Of a stretch of 64,000 bases of DNA, positions 8,829 to 18,364 are shown piece by piece. The position numbers and the translations under genes are program-made. Each line of letters starts with the position of its first letter. The stretch's first letter is position 1. Source of the DNA: OLB7 sp966250335 (GTDB taxonomy: Bacteria > Bacteroidota > Ignavibacteria > OLB7); the NCBI GenBank assembly GCA_966250335.1, contig CBINGZ010000016.1, positions 1 to 64,000 on the forward strand. The letters run 5' to 3'. The notes beneath the pieces were generated by a model, which made no database searches, was not told the origin of the DNA, and saw only the letters and a program-made list of their open reading frames with translations.

Positions 8829-10421
8829 ATGCCCGGACCCGAGAACAGGATCGCTCCCGCCGAACTGCTGATCGCCGTCGTCCTGATCGCGACGCGACTC
8901 CTTGCATGGTCGACCCTGCCGATCTACGACGACGCGTTTATCACATTCCGATATGCTCGCAATCTGGCCGAGGGGATCGGCTTCTTCTACAACGCCGGTG
9001 AAGCGGTCCTGGGGACGACGACCCCGGCCTACGGCGTGATCCTTTCCCCCCTCTATGCTCTCGGCCTTCCGATGCCGGAGAGCGCGATCCTCCTGAACAT
9101 CCTCTTCGACCTGGGAACCCTCCTGCTGGTTCTGCGGACCTTCCGGGGCTCGATCACGACCGAGGGAGGAATGATCTTCGGGATGCTCTTCGCGGTGAGC
9201 CCGATCATGGCGCGCGTCTGCGTCGGGGGGATGGAGATGAGTCTCTTCCTCCTCTGCTCGGTCGGAGCCGTGGCGCTCTATCATGGGGGACGGCGGAACA
9301 TGGCGGTCATGACGGCCGCGCTGACCTGCTTCCTCCGTCCGGAAGGGGTGATCCTGACGGGGCTTCTCTGTCTGCTGGAATTCCTCACGGTCGACCGACG
9401 TTCCGCTCTGAAGATGGCCGGGATCGCGATCGTGACGGCGGCGCCGGTTCTCGCCGCGATCTATCTGACCTACGGACAGTTCGTATCGCAGTCGGTGCTG
9501 GCGAAATCGACCCTGGAGAAGGATTCCCCCTTCCTCGTCTTCTGGAAGCTCGTCTCCCCCGATCCGCTGATGATCACGGCGCTCTTCCCGGCCGCGTACG
9601 GCGCCCTGCTCCTCTTCAGGCGCGGGCGACGGAGGGAGCCGGTAAGAGATGAAAACGCACGGCAGGGAATGTTCGGACGGCCGAACCCGGCCGTGACCGT
9701 CGCGCTCTGGACCGGTCTGTATATTCTTGCCTACTGTATCGGGCGGCCGAAGGTCTGGTCGTGGTACGGGGAAGCGATCTATTTCGGCGTGCTGCTCCTG
9801 GCGGCGGTCGGGATCGCGGATATCGTTGTGCGACTTATCAGACCGGAGGCGACCCGTCGGAAGCTTCTGCTGGCCGGGTGCGCGGCGCCGCTGCTGGTAT
9901 GGGGCGCGATCGCCTACAGGCAGGGACCGAGCGACGTGCGGGCCAACGTCTACGAGCCGTTCAGGAGATGGTCGGCGGAACATCTCTCGCGGGAGGATAC
10001 GATCATGGCCTACGACATCGGCGCGCTCGGCTACTATTCGGGGTCGTACATCTACGACTTCGCGGGGCTGGTGACGCCGGGGGCCGAGAGCGGGAAGAGT
10101 CTGTTCGAGACGGCGAGATCGATCCGCCCCGATTATCTCTTTCTCTTCATGACCCGCTCGAACATCGCCGGATTCCTGAGGAGCCCGGCCGCGGCGACCT
10201 ACATGCCGCTCGCCCGCTTCTCACTGACCGGCGAGACCGACCTGAGCCTGGACACGAACACGCTGCAGGAGACATGGTTGCAGGATTATATCATCTTCGG
10301 ACGTCGTGAGGAAGAAGGGGGGCCCCCTTCCGAGGAGAAGATTCTTCTCCTCCCCGAAGCGACCTCCCGACCGAACGACACGACCGAAACGACAACCGAC
10401 ACAGCCGAACGCGCACCGTGA
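8829..10421 (+). CDS. Polytopic GT-C-like membrane glycosyltransferase
   Basis: This 530-residue membrane protein has about ten hydrophobic segments. An acidic motif, DDAFITFRYARNL, follows the first membrane helix, as in GT-C enzymes that use polyprenyl-phosphate sugars (arabinosyl- and mannosyltransferase-like families). A conserved-looking TTTPAYGVILSP follows shortly after. The C-terminal third (from about residue 370) is a soluble domain. The frame is open further upstream, overlapping the MoxR gene, but the ATG at 8829 is the first start outside that gene. Its last four bases overlap the GTG start of the VWA gene, so it is translationally coupled to it. A GT-C gene embedded in a MoxR-VWA pair is unusual. 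Substrate unknown. Confidence 0.85.
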   Translation: MPGPENRIAPAELLIAVVLIATRLLAWSTLPIYDDAFITFRYARNLAEGIGFFYNAGEAVLGTTTPAYGVILSPLYALGLPMPESAILLNILFDLGTLLLVLRTFRGSITTEGGMIFGMLFAVSPIMARVCVGGMEMSLFLLCSVGAVALYHGGRRNMAVMTAALTCFLRPEGVILTGLLCLLEFLTVDRRSALKMAGIAIVTAAPVLAAIYLTYGQFVSQSVLAKSTLEKDSPFLVFWKLVSPDPLMITALFPAAYGALLLFRRGRRREPVRDENARQGMFGRPNPAVTVALWTGLYILAYCIGRPKVWSWYGEAIYFGVLLLAAVGIADIVVRLIRPEATRRKLLLAGCAAPLLVWGAIAYRQGPSDVRANVYEPFRRWSAEHLSREDTIMAYDIGALGYYSGSYIYDFAGLVTPGAESGKSLFETARSIRPDYLFLFMTRSNIAGFLRSPAAATYMPLARFSLTGETDLSLDTNTLQETWLQDYIIFGRREEEGGPPSEEKILLLPEATSRPNDTTETTTDTAERAP

Positions 10422-11947
10422 AGCATGAGGTTCTGACACATAGCACCTTCTTCGAGCACATGGAGGAGTTCGGCTACCTCCGCGACATCGAGGATCTGCT
10501 GCCGGAGGATTTCACGGCGGTGTTCGAGATCGCGCGCGTGCTGGAGGACCCCGACTCCCCCCTCTTCCGCTCGATCGCCTCGGCGATGGAGGTCACCTCC
10601 GCCATCCCGCCCCACTCCGACCCGGGGGGACGCGAGTGGAAGCCGAACCGCCACGTATCGTACGGCGAGGAATACGAGGCGGAGCTGATGCACAGCTTCA
10701 CCGATATCCGCAGAATCTTCCCCCATCAGTATCTGCTGCCGGAGGAAGTCTTCATGCAGAAGCTCGCCCAGCGCTCCCTCTGGATCAACGTTCCGCGGAC
10801 TCCGGTCATCATCCCGTTCGGCAGTTCCAACAGCATCTACTCGCCGAACAACTTCAAGCAGAAGGTCTACGTTCTGCTCGACACCTCCACCTCCATGAGC
10901 TCGCATCACCGTTTCCAGATGGCGAAGGCGGTGACCTACGTCTTCCTGAAACGGAACCTGAAGGAGCTGGGGCATGTCTATCTCCGCACGTTCGACACCG
11001 ACCTGGGTCCGCTTCAGACGGCCGTGGACATGGCGGGACTGAAAAGCCTGGTACGATATACCATGCGGTTGAGCAGGCTGGGGAACGGGACGGTGATGGA
11101 GAAGGCGATCCTGCAGGCGGCCGAGGATATCCGGGAGGTGTCGGCTCTTTCCGGCGCCGAGATCCTGATCGTCACCGACGGAGCCTGCCATCTCGATATC
11201 GAGCGGATCAGGCGGGCGCTGGGGGAACAGATACGTCTCAACACGATCAAGATCGGCAACGCCGAGATCTTCGCCGACGACAAGCTGCTGCGCGATCTGG
11301 CGGGCCGAGGGATCTCCCCCCGTCAGCTCGATCTCGCCAAGCTGGACGAGCAGATCCGCCGGCTGCACCACGACCTTCAGGTGGTCAGCAACGACCGCGA
11401 GCGCCAGGCGCTGAAATCACGGATCGACGCCCTGCACGGACGCGCCGAGATATTGCGGATCGAGGTCATGGCCGACATCAGGAAGCATTACGGCAAGGAG
11501 ATCGAACTCCTCTCCAGGGTCTACGTCAACATCGACGACATATCGGCCGATGCGATATTCGTGCTGCGGCAGTCGGAGATCGACGAGATCGCGGAGCTTC
11601 TGGCGGAGGTGGAGCTGGACTTCCAGGAGGAGATCGACGCCGACTCGCTGCGCGAGGCGGCGCTCCTCTACGAGCATGTGCAGATGCTGCTGAAGAACGC
11701 CGACGACCCCTCGCAGCGCGAACAGCTCCAGCAGCTCTCCGACAGACTGAACGAGCTGCTGAAGGATGTGGTCCAGTCATCGAGCGAAGGCTCCTCGTCC
11801 GGGCTGCGCGGGATCAACAGGGCCGACGTCCACGACCTGCACATGATCCTCCACATGCGCTCGAAGGACGGCAGCTCCGCAACCGGCCTCCTGCTGGCGC
11901 TGCTCCGCAAACTCCTCGCCCGCCTCTTCCCCCGCAGACGCCACTAA
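10418..11947 (+). CDS. VWA-domain protein (ViaA-like MoxR partner)
   Basis: This 509-residue protein is the likely partner of the MoxR ATPase. The VWA domain starts around residue 148 with KVYVLLDTSTSM: D155, S157 and S159 form the DxSxS part of the MIDAS metal site. Supporting residues follow in RLGNGT and IVTDGAC. The N-terminal 140 residues are a helical region. The C-terminal half (about 310-470) is strongly helical and charged, probably coiled coil, and the protein ends in a basic tail. There is no signal peptide, so it is cytoplasmic. Translation starts at a GTG that overlaps the upstream stop (GTGA), which indicates coupling with the membrane glycosyltransferase-like gene. Confidence 0.88.
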   Translation: MKHEVLTHSTFFEHMEEFGYLRDIEDLLPEDFTAVFEIARVLEDPDSPLFRSIASAMEVTSAIPPHSDPGGREWKPNRHVSYGEEYEAELMHSFTDIRRIFPHQYLLPEEVFMQKLAQRSLWINVPRTPVIIPFGSSNSIYSPNNFKQKVYVLLDTSTSMSSHHRFQMAKAVTYVFLKRNLKELGHVYLRTFDTDLGPLQTAVDMAGLKSLVRYTMRLSRLGNGTVMEKAILQAAEDIREVSALSGAEILIVTDGACHLDIERIRRALGEQIRLNTIKIGNAEIFADDKLLRDLAGRGISPRQLDLAKLDEQIRRLHHDLQVVSNDRERQALKSRIDALHGRAEILRIEVMADIRKHYGKEIELLSRVYVNIDDISADAIFVLRQSEIDEIAELLAEVELDFQEEIDADSLREAALLYEHVQMLLKNADDPSQREQLQQLSDRLNELLKDVVQSSSEGSSSGLRGINRADVHDLHMILHMRSKDGSSATGLLLALLRKLLARLFPRRRH

Positions 11948-12052
11948 CACCTCCCTCTTCTCTTTCTTCTCTCTCTTCTTTCCTACCTCTGTGCCCTCTG
12001 TGACTCCCTGTTTATTTCTCTTCTTCTTTCTCCCCCCGGAAAGCCCCTACAC

Positions 12053-13420
12053 CTACACCTCCACCACTTCCACCTTCACCCTGGGATTGATCCGGGTCTT
12101 CTCGATCAACGCCGGCCAGTAGGCCACCACCTCCGACGGCCTCGGCCTCCCCCCCGCAAACCCGGTGACGTTGGGAGGCCCCGTAAGGATCAACGGCGCG
12201 ATCTCCTTGCCGAACCGCTCCACCGCCTTCGCATCCTTCCCGCGAACTCCTATCCGCATCATCACCTCCGGCGGATCAACGGTGACCGCCTCCGACAGCG
12301 GCCCATGACAGGCGTTGTAGCCGACGTACTCCGTCAGGACTTCATCGAACGTGAGCCCCAGACGTTCCATCCGCGCGCGAAGGATGCCGTCGGCCGCCTT
12401 CGCCTTGTCGATCGCCTCCGGCCACGCGTAGGTCAGCGTCGCAAACGCCGAGAAGCCGTCGGAATAGCTCATCGAGACCTTGTAGAACGGAGTGTTCGGT
12501 CCCCCCGTGATGCCGTGCACCCGGACCCGGTCGTTCCCGAGATCCTCGAGATGGATCGAGGTGAAGTCGGCAACGACATCGGGGGTGATATAGCTGCGGG
12601 GATCGCCGATCTCGTAGAGGCACTGCTCGGCGACCGTACCGCGGGAGACTCTTCCCCCTGTTCCCTCATGCTTGGTGACGAAGAACTCACCGGTCGGATA
12701 CGCCTCGATGATCGGGAATCCGACGTTCGCCATATCGGGGACGGAACGCCAGTCTTCCATGTAGTTGCCGCCGGAGGACTGGGCGCCGCATTCGATGATA
12801 TGCCCGGCGATCGTCCCGGCCGCCATCTTGTCCCAGTCGTCCATCGACCAGCCGAACTCGTGGATCATCGGAGCCAGGCAGAGCCCGGTGTCGGTGGTCC
12901 GTCCGGTGATGACGATCTGCGCCCCCTGCCGCAGCGCCTCCACGATCGGAGCGGCCCCCAGGTAGACGTTCGCCGAGAGGACCCGGTCGCGGATACCGGA
13001 GACCGCATCTCCCGTCTCCATATTCTTCAGCTCGGCCCCTTCCCCCACCAGGGTGTCGATATCGTCCAGGATATCGTCGCCCGAGACGACCCCGATCCTG
13101 ACGTGCAGCCCGTGCCTGCGGGCGACCTCCATGATCGCGTCGCGGCACGCCTCCAGGTTGACTCCTCCCCCGTTCGTGATCAGCTTGATATTCTTTTCGA
13201 CGAGATGGGGAAGGATCGCATCGATGGTGGAGACCAGATCGCGGGCGTAGCCGAGTTTCGGGTCCTTCAGCTTCTGTTTCTGCACGATCGACATGGTGAC
13301 CTCGGCGAGATAATCCATGACGAGGTAGTCGATCGGTCCTTTCGTCACCTGGTCGATCGGCGCCGTGAGCAGATCTCCCCAGAAACCTTGACCTGAAGCT
13401 ATGCGGATCTTCTCGTTCAT
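12053..13420 (-). CDS. AtuA family protein (DUF1446)
   Basis: This 455-residue cytoplasmic protein belongs to the DUF1446/AtuA family, named after the acyclic terpene (citronellol/geraniol) utilisation genes of Pseudomonas. Its exact reaction is not established. Family features are the N-terminal IRIASGQGFWGD, the long IDYLVMDYLAEVTM segment, the glycine-rich LITNGGGVNLEAC, the ITGRTTDTGLCLAP region, and the C-terminal GVRGKD. The start is set at MNEKIRIASG; an open frame 48 bases longer exists but has no family similarity. No other atu/liu genes (acyl-CoA carboxylase, dehydrogenase) lie near it, so terpene or leucine catabolism cannot be claimed. It is convergent with the VWA gene, with a C/T-rich spacer between. 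Confidence 0.88.
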   Translation of the reverse strand: MNEKIRIASGQGFWGDLLTAPIDQVTKGPIDYLVMDYLAEVTMSIVQKQKLKDPKLGYARDLVSTIDAILPHLVEKNIKLITNGGGVNLEACRDAIMEVARRHGLHVRIGVVSGDDILDDIDTLVGEGAELKNMETGDAVSGIRDRVLSANVYLGAAPIVEALRQGAQIVITGRTTDTGLCLAPMIHEFGWSMDDWDKMAAGTIAGHIIECGAQSSGGNYMEDWRSVPDMANVGFPIIEAYPTGEFFVTKHEGTGGRVSRGTVAEQCLYEIGDPRSYITPDVVADFTSIHLEDLGNDRVRVHGITGGPNTPFYKVSMSYSDGFSAFATLTYAWPEAIDKAKAADGILRARMERLGLTFDEVLTEYVGYNACHGPLSEAVTVDPPEVMMRIGVRGKDAKAVERFGKEIAPLILTGPPNVTGFAGGRPRPSEVVAYWPALIEKTRINPRVKVEVVEV

Positions 13421-13793
13421 TGAGCTGATGATTGGCGTTTGGGCCGGGCGGACATGAAGCCGCTGCATGGCATGAAGCTGACGGAACGGAGCGGGCCACG
13501 ATCATTCGAACTGTCCCCTCCGGCCTGCAAAACTACGAATTCGGGGAAGGAGTGAAGCGTATGGAAATGAAAAGGCGCCCGCGTTGCGAGGGAAGTCGCT
13601 ACGCCGGCGCCTCTGTAGGACCGAGTTCGGCGCGACCGCGAGACGCGGCAGCCGCTCGGAGGTGGTGGAAACGATACGCCCGCGCGGATCGGGCAAGGGT
13701 TACGCAGTACTTCCCGACGATCCCCGGCGCTCGGCCGGCAATCTGTTCCGTCATTCCATTGCGGAGTTCCGGACGATCGTATAGAAGGTATAG
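13421..13793. other. Spacer between AtuA gene and broken fic gene
   Basis: No supportable gene. In the reading frame of the downstream fic fragment there are two closely spaced stops (TAG at 13782 and 13791). Frames in the stretch before them do not show the Fic N-terminal domain that a complete gene would need. It may hold the promoter of the minus-strand AtuA gene, but I see no clear element. Confidence 0.45.
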
Positions 13794-13934
13794 ACACCGG
13801 AGAGGGGAAGATATCTCACATCGACCACCGCATCCCCCCGGTTTACCTCAGACTCACTCGACCTCCTCCCAGACGATATCGACCGGGCAATCTTCACGTT
13901 CGACCCCGGTACCGCTATCATAATAGGACCAGGA

Positions 13935-14591
13935 GTGGCCGTCATAAACGACATCGGCGCGTTCGATGCGGAGGGGAGGATGATCGGTGTGATGATCGAA
14001 ACGGCCACCCCCTTCGACACGCCGTACCGGATGGAGGAACTGGTCGCATGGCTGAGGAATGCCCGTGAAGTGGGGCGGCTTCACCCTCTGCTCATCATCG
14101 CTCTCTTTATCGTGATCTTCCTGGAGATCCATCCCTTTCAGGACGGTAACGGCCGATTGAGCCGAATCCTGACCACGCTGCTGCTGTTGCAGTCGGGCTA
14201 TGCGTATATGCCCTATTCTTCCCTTGAAAGCGTCGTCGAGAACAGCAAGGAAGCCTACTACCTGGCCCTGCGCCGGACAGAGAGCACGATTCGGAGCGAA
14301 ACCCCGGACTGGCACCCCTGGTTGACGTTCTTCCTGCGGGCCCTGCAGCAGCAGAAACGCCGTCTGGAAGGAAAGGTCGAACGCGAACGACGGGCCCTGG
14401 CCGAACTGCCGAAGCTGGCAATCGATATTCTGGACTACGTGCGCGCCCACGGTCGGGTCACAACACGCGATATGGTGCGCGAAGTCGGCGCAAGCCCGAA
14501 TACGCTGAAGGTCACCTTCCGATCCCTGGTCGAGAACGGCCTGCTGGCGAGACACGGCGCGGGGAGATCGATCTGGTACGGATTACCCTGA
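13935..14591 (+). pseudogene. 5'-truncated Fic family AMP-transferase gene
   Basis: The 218 residues match the second half of a common Fic protein family that is normally about 350-380 residues. The catalytic loop HPFQDGNGR is intact (H66 to R74 from the GTG), as are the preceding helix PLLIIALFIVIFLEI and the C-terminal winged-helix domain (about 155-218). Missing are about 150 N-terminal residues, which include the inhibitory (S/T)xxxE(G/N) helix. Similarity starts abruptly at about NDIGAFDAEGR. The frame is open only back to 13794, where stops occur, and those upstream residues do not look like Fic. It is probably a decayed or rearranged gene. If translated from the GTG it would be a Fic core without its inhibitory helix. 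Confidence 0.75.
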
Positions 14592-14611
14592 CGACCCCGG
14601 AAGAGATTCCC

Positions 14612-16489
14612 CTACCGCACCACCGCCAGCGGCACGATCGCCGGTCCGAAACCGGTCTGAAGACGTACGAAATAGCGCCCGGTCGCGAACCCCGACAGAT
14701 CCACCCTGATCGAATGCGAGCCGGCCTCGAAGGTCTCGTCGGCGGCGGAAGCCACCACCCGGCCGTTCATATCGACGATCGTCAGTCGCACGTGCGACGG
14801 GCCCGCCAGCTCGAATCGGAGATCGGCCTCCCCTCCCGGATCGACGATCGGGGGGTGGAGCGATACCTTGTCGGTGACGGCCGTGAAGCGATGATCGACG
14901 CCGCTCGTCCCCTGCGAGCCGAGGCCGTAGAACTCGCGGAGCGGGAGAAACGCCGCGTAGATGTTGATATCGCCGTCGTTCGAGCGGCCATCGGCCCAGA
15001 CGGGGATGGCGTAGCTGCCGGTCATCAGCATCTGGTTGTATTCGCCGATGCCGAAACCGCCGTTCAGCATCCCGACACTGCTGAAGTCGGTGGAGACCGA
15101 GCTCAGTCTGCGGCTGCCGCCGAAGGTGAGTCCCCCGTCGGTGGAGACCGCCGTATGGTAGTGGGTGAGCCGGTGGCTTGCGTCGTCCCGCCTGTCGTAC
15201 CACGCCACGGCCACCGTCCCCGAGTCGTTGACGGCGATCGAGGGGTAGTACTGATGCCTGACCGCTCCTCTGGGGTCGTCGTTCACGACGATCGGCGCCG
15301 ACCAGCTATCGCCGTTGTCGGTGGAACGGGAGAAGAAGATGTCGAGGCCGTTCCCCTGTCGAGCCGAGAGACCGTCGGCCGTCCAGACCGCATAGATGTG
15401 GCCGGAACGGTTCCTGTCGATCACGATATGCGGACAGGGATAGAGGCGGGAATACGGTACGCCGGGGATGGAGTCGCGACGGGCGTCGGGAGAGAAGCGC
15501 ATCATGTGGACGTCCGAGATCTTCGTCGGCGTCGTGAAGCTGCCGCCGCCGTCGGTCGAGACCGAATGCCAGAGCGCGAAGAGATTGTTGTCCTTGGAAC
15601 CGAAGAAGGTGACGTGGACGCCCCCCTCCCGGTCGATGTCGATACTGGAGAACTGCACGGTCCTGTAGCTGGAGTTCGAGACCGGCACCAGCTGCTCGAA
15701 CTCCTCCCTCCCCGGCTTCATTCTCGCCACCCTGATGACCCCCTGCCCGGCCGTCACCTTCAGGTCGGCCAGGACCGTGTAGACGGTGTTGCGATACTGC
15801 GAGCCGGTTCTGTCCACCGCCATCCACTGCTTGTCGTAGAGCGAGGGGAGCGAGTAGACACCGTAGGGATATCCTCCGCTTGTCGCCGCCTTTGCGATAT
15901 GGTCACGGGCGGCCCGCTTCCAGGTGGCGCCGCCGTCATCGGAGTAGGCCCAGAAGAGACCCCAGGTCATGGAGTCGTTCGCCATGTTCGCGTAGAGGTT
16001 GATCCAGGAAAAGTAGACCCGTCCCTCCGTGTTGTAGGTGAACATCGGGTCCCCCCCGCCGACGATGGTGACGGGCGCTCCCCTGGGGATCGCCTTGAAT
16101 CCGCTCTTCCGCCAGGTCACCCCGAAATCCTTCGTGTAGTAGATCGGGGTGGTGAAGCCCATCTCCGCATAACGGATCGGCGAGACGACGATGTTCGCCG
16201 TGTCGGTCGGATTGATCGCCGCGTGGACCTCCGATTCCGCCGCCTCGTCGTCGCTGACCAGGGCGTCGAGCCCGGCATCGGCCGGACGACCGGTCTCCCC
16301 GCTCTTGGCGACGTCGGGTCCGGCAGTTCCTCCGTTGCTCTTCTCCCATTTCCTGACCTTTTCGTCGAGAATTCCCTTGAAAAGATCGATCGGGTCATCG
16401 TCGTTCGATTCCTGCGCACGGGATGCCGCGCCCCCCAGCAGGAAGAGAACCGTCAGCAGAATGGTCGTGCGGAAGAGCGGCAGATTCAT
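14612..16489 (-). CDS. Secreted sialidase/BNR-like propeller protein with T9SS sorting domain
   Basis: This 625-residue exported protein begins with a clear signal peptide (MNLPLFRTTILLTVLFLLGG, cleavage near SRAQ). A low-complexity acidic linker leads to a six-bladed sialidase-like propeller carrying several BNR/Asp-box-type turns, such as SDDGGATWK, STDGGGSF, STDNGDSW and STDGGLTF. The last 75 residues form a type A T9SS sorting domain (DMNGRVVAS, then a GRYFVRL strand). I start it at the ATG preceding the signal peptide rather than at a GTG 105 bases upstream. Enzymatic sialidase residues (Arg triad) are not evident, so it may be a binding or structural propeller. It lies downstream of the P5C dehydrogenase gene on the same strand. 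Confidence 0.88.
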   Translation of the reverse strand: MNLPLFRTTILLTVLFLLGGAASRAQESNDDDPIDLFKGILDEKVRKWEKSNGGTAGPDVAKSGETGRPADAGLDALVSDDEAAESEVHAAINPTDTANIVVSPIRYAEMGFTTPIYYTKDFGVTWRKSGFKAIPRGAPVTIVGGGDPMFTYNTEGRVYFSWINLYANMANDSMTWGLFWAYSDDGGATWKRAARDHIAKAATSGGYPYGVYSLPSLYDKQWMAVDRTGSQYRNTVYTVLADLKVTAGQGVIRVARMKPGREEFEQLVPVSNSSYRTVQFSSIDIDREGGVHVTFFGSKDNNLFALWHSVSTDGGGSFTTPTKISDVHMMRFSPDARRDSIPGVPYSRLYPCPHIVIDRNRSGHIYAVWTADGLSARQGNGLDIFFSRSTDNGDSWSAPIVVNDDPRGAVRHQYYPSIAVNDSGTVAVAWYDRRDDASHRLTHYHTAVSTDGGLTFGGSRRLSSVSTDFSSVGMLNGGFGIGEYNQMLMTGSYAIPVWADGRSNDGDINIYAAFLPLREFYGLGSQGTSGVDHRFTAVTDKVSLHPPIVDPGGEADLRFELAGPSHVRLTIVDMNGRVVASAADETFEAGSHSIRVDLSGFATGRYFVRLQTGFGPAIVPLAVVR

Positions 16490-16591
16490 GATGGAAGGAG
16501 GTTGAATGGAAGCGGGAATAACAGAATTTAACAGGCGGTAAAGTACCACTTCAGATTCATCCGGAACAGGAAATAAACCTCCCGAAACGAG

Positions 16592-16622
16592 CACGGGAGC
16601 CCGGATATACCGGACTCCCGTG
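16592..16622 (-). terminator. Hairpin after the P5C dehydrogenase gene
   Basis: CACGGGAG (16592-16599) pairs with CTCCCGTG (16615-16622). An inner CCGG/CCGG pair extends the stem after one mismatch, closing on an ATATA loop. Read on the minus strand it is followed by a T-rich run (TCGTTTCGG, then TTTATTT), as expected for a terminator 33 bases after the stop of the gene at 16655. Confidence 0.65.
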
Positions 16623-16654
16623 AACTCTCTCAGCGATCGAAACCGGGGCGGAGG

Positions 16655-18364
16655 TTACTTGCCGCTCCCGGCGGCGACGCGGGCACGAGCGGGCTTCTTC
16701 CCGCCGTCGCCGTTCGTCGAGCCGTTGTTGCCGGCCCCCTTCGGCGCCCCGTTGCTCTTTCCCTTCTTCCCCTTGCTTTCCGTTCCCTTGGCCGCCGTCT
16801 TCCCGGTGGGACCGAGCTTCCTGGCGATCGACTTCGCCTGGAGGAAGAGGAGCAGATAGTCGCGCCCCCCCGCCTTGGAGTCGGTGCCGGAGAGGTTGAA
16901 CCCTCCGAACGGATGGACGCCGACCAGCGCCCCGGTGCACTTCCTGTTCAGGTAGAGGTTGCCGACGAAGAACTCGTTGGCGGCGCGCTCCAGCTTCTCC
17001 GGGTTCTCGGTGTAGACCGCTCCGGTGAGACCGTAGACGGTGCCGTTGGCGATCTTGAGGGCGTCATCGAAGTTCTTCGACTTGATGATCGCCAGCACCG
17101 GACCGAAGATCTCCTCCTGCGCGATCCGGGCATCCGGCTTCACGTCGGCGATGACGGTCGGCTCGATATACCATCCCTTCCCCTCCGGCGCGTTTCCGCC
17201 GGCGATCAGACGTCCCTCCTCCTTGCCGACCTCGATATACTCCCTGATCGACTTGTAGGCGCGCGCGCTCACCACCGGTCCCATCTGCTTGTTGCTGCTC
17301 GGATCTCCCTGTTCGATCTTCGCCACGTTCTCGCGGACGAGATCGACGAACCTGTCGTAGACCTGGCGGTCGACGATCGCGCGGGAGCAGGCCGAGCACT
17401 TCTGTCCCTGGAACCCGAACGCCGAGGCGACGACCCCCTGGGCGGCGGCTTCCACGTCGGCTTCCGAGTCGACGATGATCGCATCCTTTCCACCCATCTC
17501 GGCCACCACGCGCTTCAGCCAGCGCTGGTTCTCCGGCGTGCGGCTGGCGCGCTCGTAGATCCGCTTGCCGACCCCGGCCGAGCCGGTGAAGCTGATGAAC
17601 CGGAGCTCCGGATGATCGACGATATAGTCGCCGATCTCACCGCCGTCACCCGGGATGAAGTTCACGACCCCCTTCGGCAGCCCCACGGAGTTCAGGATAT
17701 CCACGAAGAGCCATCCCATCATCGGCGAATCGCTGGAAGGCTTCAGCACGACGGTGTTGCCGGTGACGACGGCGGCGGAGGTCATCCCCACCAGAATGGC
17801 GAAGGGGAAGTTCCAGGGGGGAATGACGGCGCCCACGCCGAGCGGCAGGTACTCCAGATAATTCTCCTCCCCCTCGATCTTCACAACCGGCTGCGGCCCG
17901 CCGTAGCGGAGCATCTCGCGACCGTAGAATTCCAGGAAGTCGATCGCCTCCGCGGTGTCGGCGTCGGCCTCCAGATAGTTCTTGCCGACCTCGCTGATCA
18001 TCCAGGCGTTGATCTCATAGCGGCGCTCGCGGATCTTCTCGGCGGCACGGAAAAGCAGGTCGGCGCGCTCGGCGGCCGGGACCCTCTTCCATTTCTCGAA
18101 CGCCTTCGCCGCCGCGTTGATCGCCTCCTCGGCGTGCTCCCTGGTCGCCATCGAGAAGTTCCCCACCACCTCCGAATAGTCGGCCGGGTTGACCGAGGGA
18201 TGCTTCGTCCCGGTCATGACCTTCTTTCCGTTGATGACCAGCGGGTAATCCTTCCCGAACGCTTTTCTGACCTTCGCGATCGCCTCCTCCTGTTCACGAC
18301 GGATCTTCGGCTTGCTGAAGTCCAGATAGGTCGTGGGGGCGTACTCCTTGATCTTCTTGGCCAT
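16655..18364 (-). CDS. pruA: L-glutamate gamma-semialdehyde (P5C) dehydrogenase
   Basis: This enzyme oxidises glutamate semialdehyde, in equilibrium with pyrroline-5-carboxylate, to glutamate with NAD+, the last step of proline and arginine breakdown. The 569-residue protein has the aldehyde dehydrogenase core: PPWNFPF (182-188), the cofactor loop FTGSAGVGKRIYE, E289 in AEMGGKD and the catalytic C323 in GQKCSACSRA. Residues from about 518 to the end form an extra low-complexity tail rich in Lys, Gly, Asn, Ala and Pro that is not part of the usual monofunctional family. No proline dehydrogenase gene is adjacent. The hairpin downstream probably ends the transcript. Confidence 0.93.
   Translation of the reverse strand: MAKKIKEYAPTTYLDFSKPKIRREQEEAIAKVRKAFGKDYPLVINGKKVMTGTKHPSVNPADYSEVVGNFSMATREHAEEAINAAAKAFEKWKRVPAAERADLLFRAAEKIRERRYEINAWMISEVGKNYLEADADTAEAIDFLEFYGREMLRYGGPQPVVKIEGEENYLEYLPLGVGAVIPPWNFPFAILVGMTSAAVVTGNTVVLKPSSDSPMMGWLFVDILNSVGLPKGVVNFIPGDGGEIGDYIVDHPELRFISFTGSAGVGKRIYERASRTPENQRWLKRVVAEMGGKDAIIVDSEADVEAAAQGVVASAFGFQGQKCSACSRAIVDRQVYDRFVDLVRENVAKIEQGDPSSNKQMGPVVSARAYKSIREYIEVGKEEGRLIAGGNAPEGKGWYIEPTVIADVKPDARIAQEEIFGPVLAIIKSKNFDDALKIANGTVYGLTGAVYTENPEKLERAANEFFVGNLYLNRKCTGALVGVHPFGGFNLSGTDSKAGGRDYLLLFLQAKSIARKLGPTGKTAAKGTESKGKKGKSNGAPKGAGNNGSTNGDGGKKPARARVAAGSGK

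Noticed and set aside
11948..12052. C/T-rich stretch as a structured RNA or repeat
   Set aside because: It is a simple polypyrimidine run between convergent genes with no pairing partner.
13432..13923. Plus-strand frame of 163 codons between AtuA and fic
   Set aside because: Composition is that of a random GC-rich frame (Arg/Ser/Pro-rich), with no similarity to the Fic N-terminus or any family.
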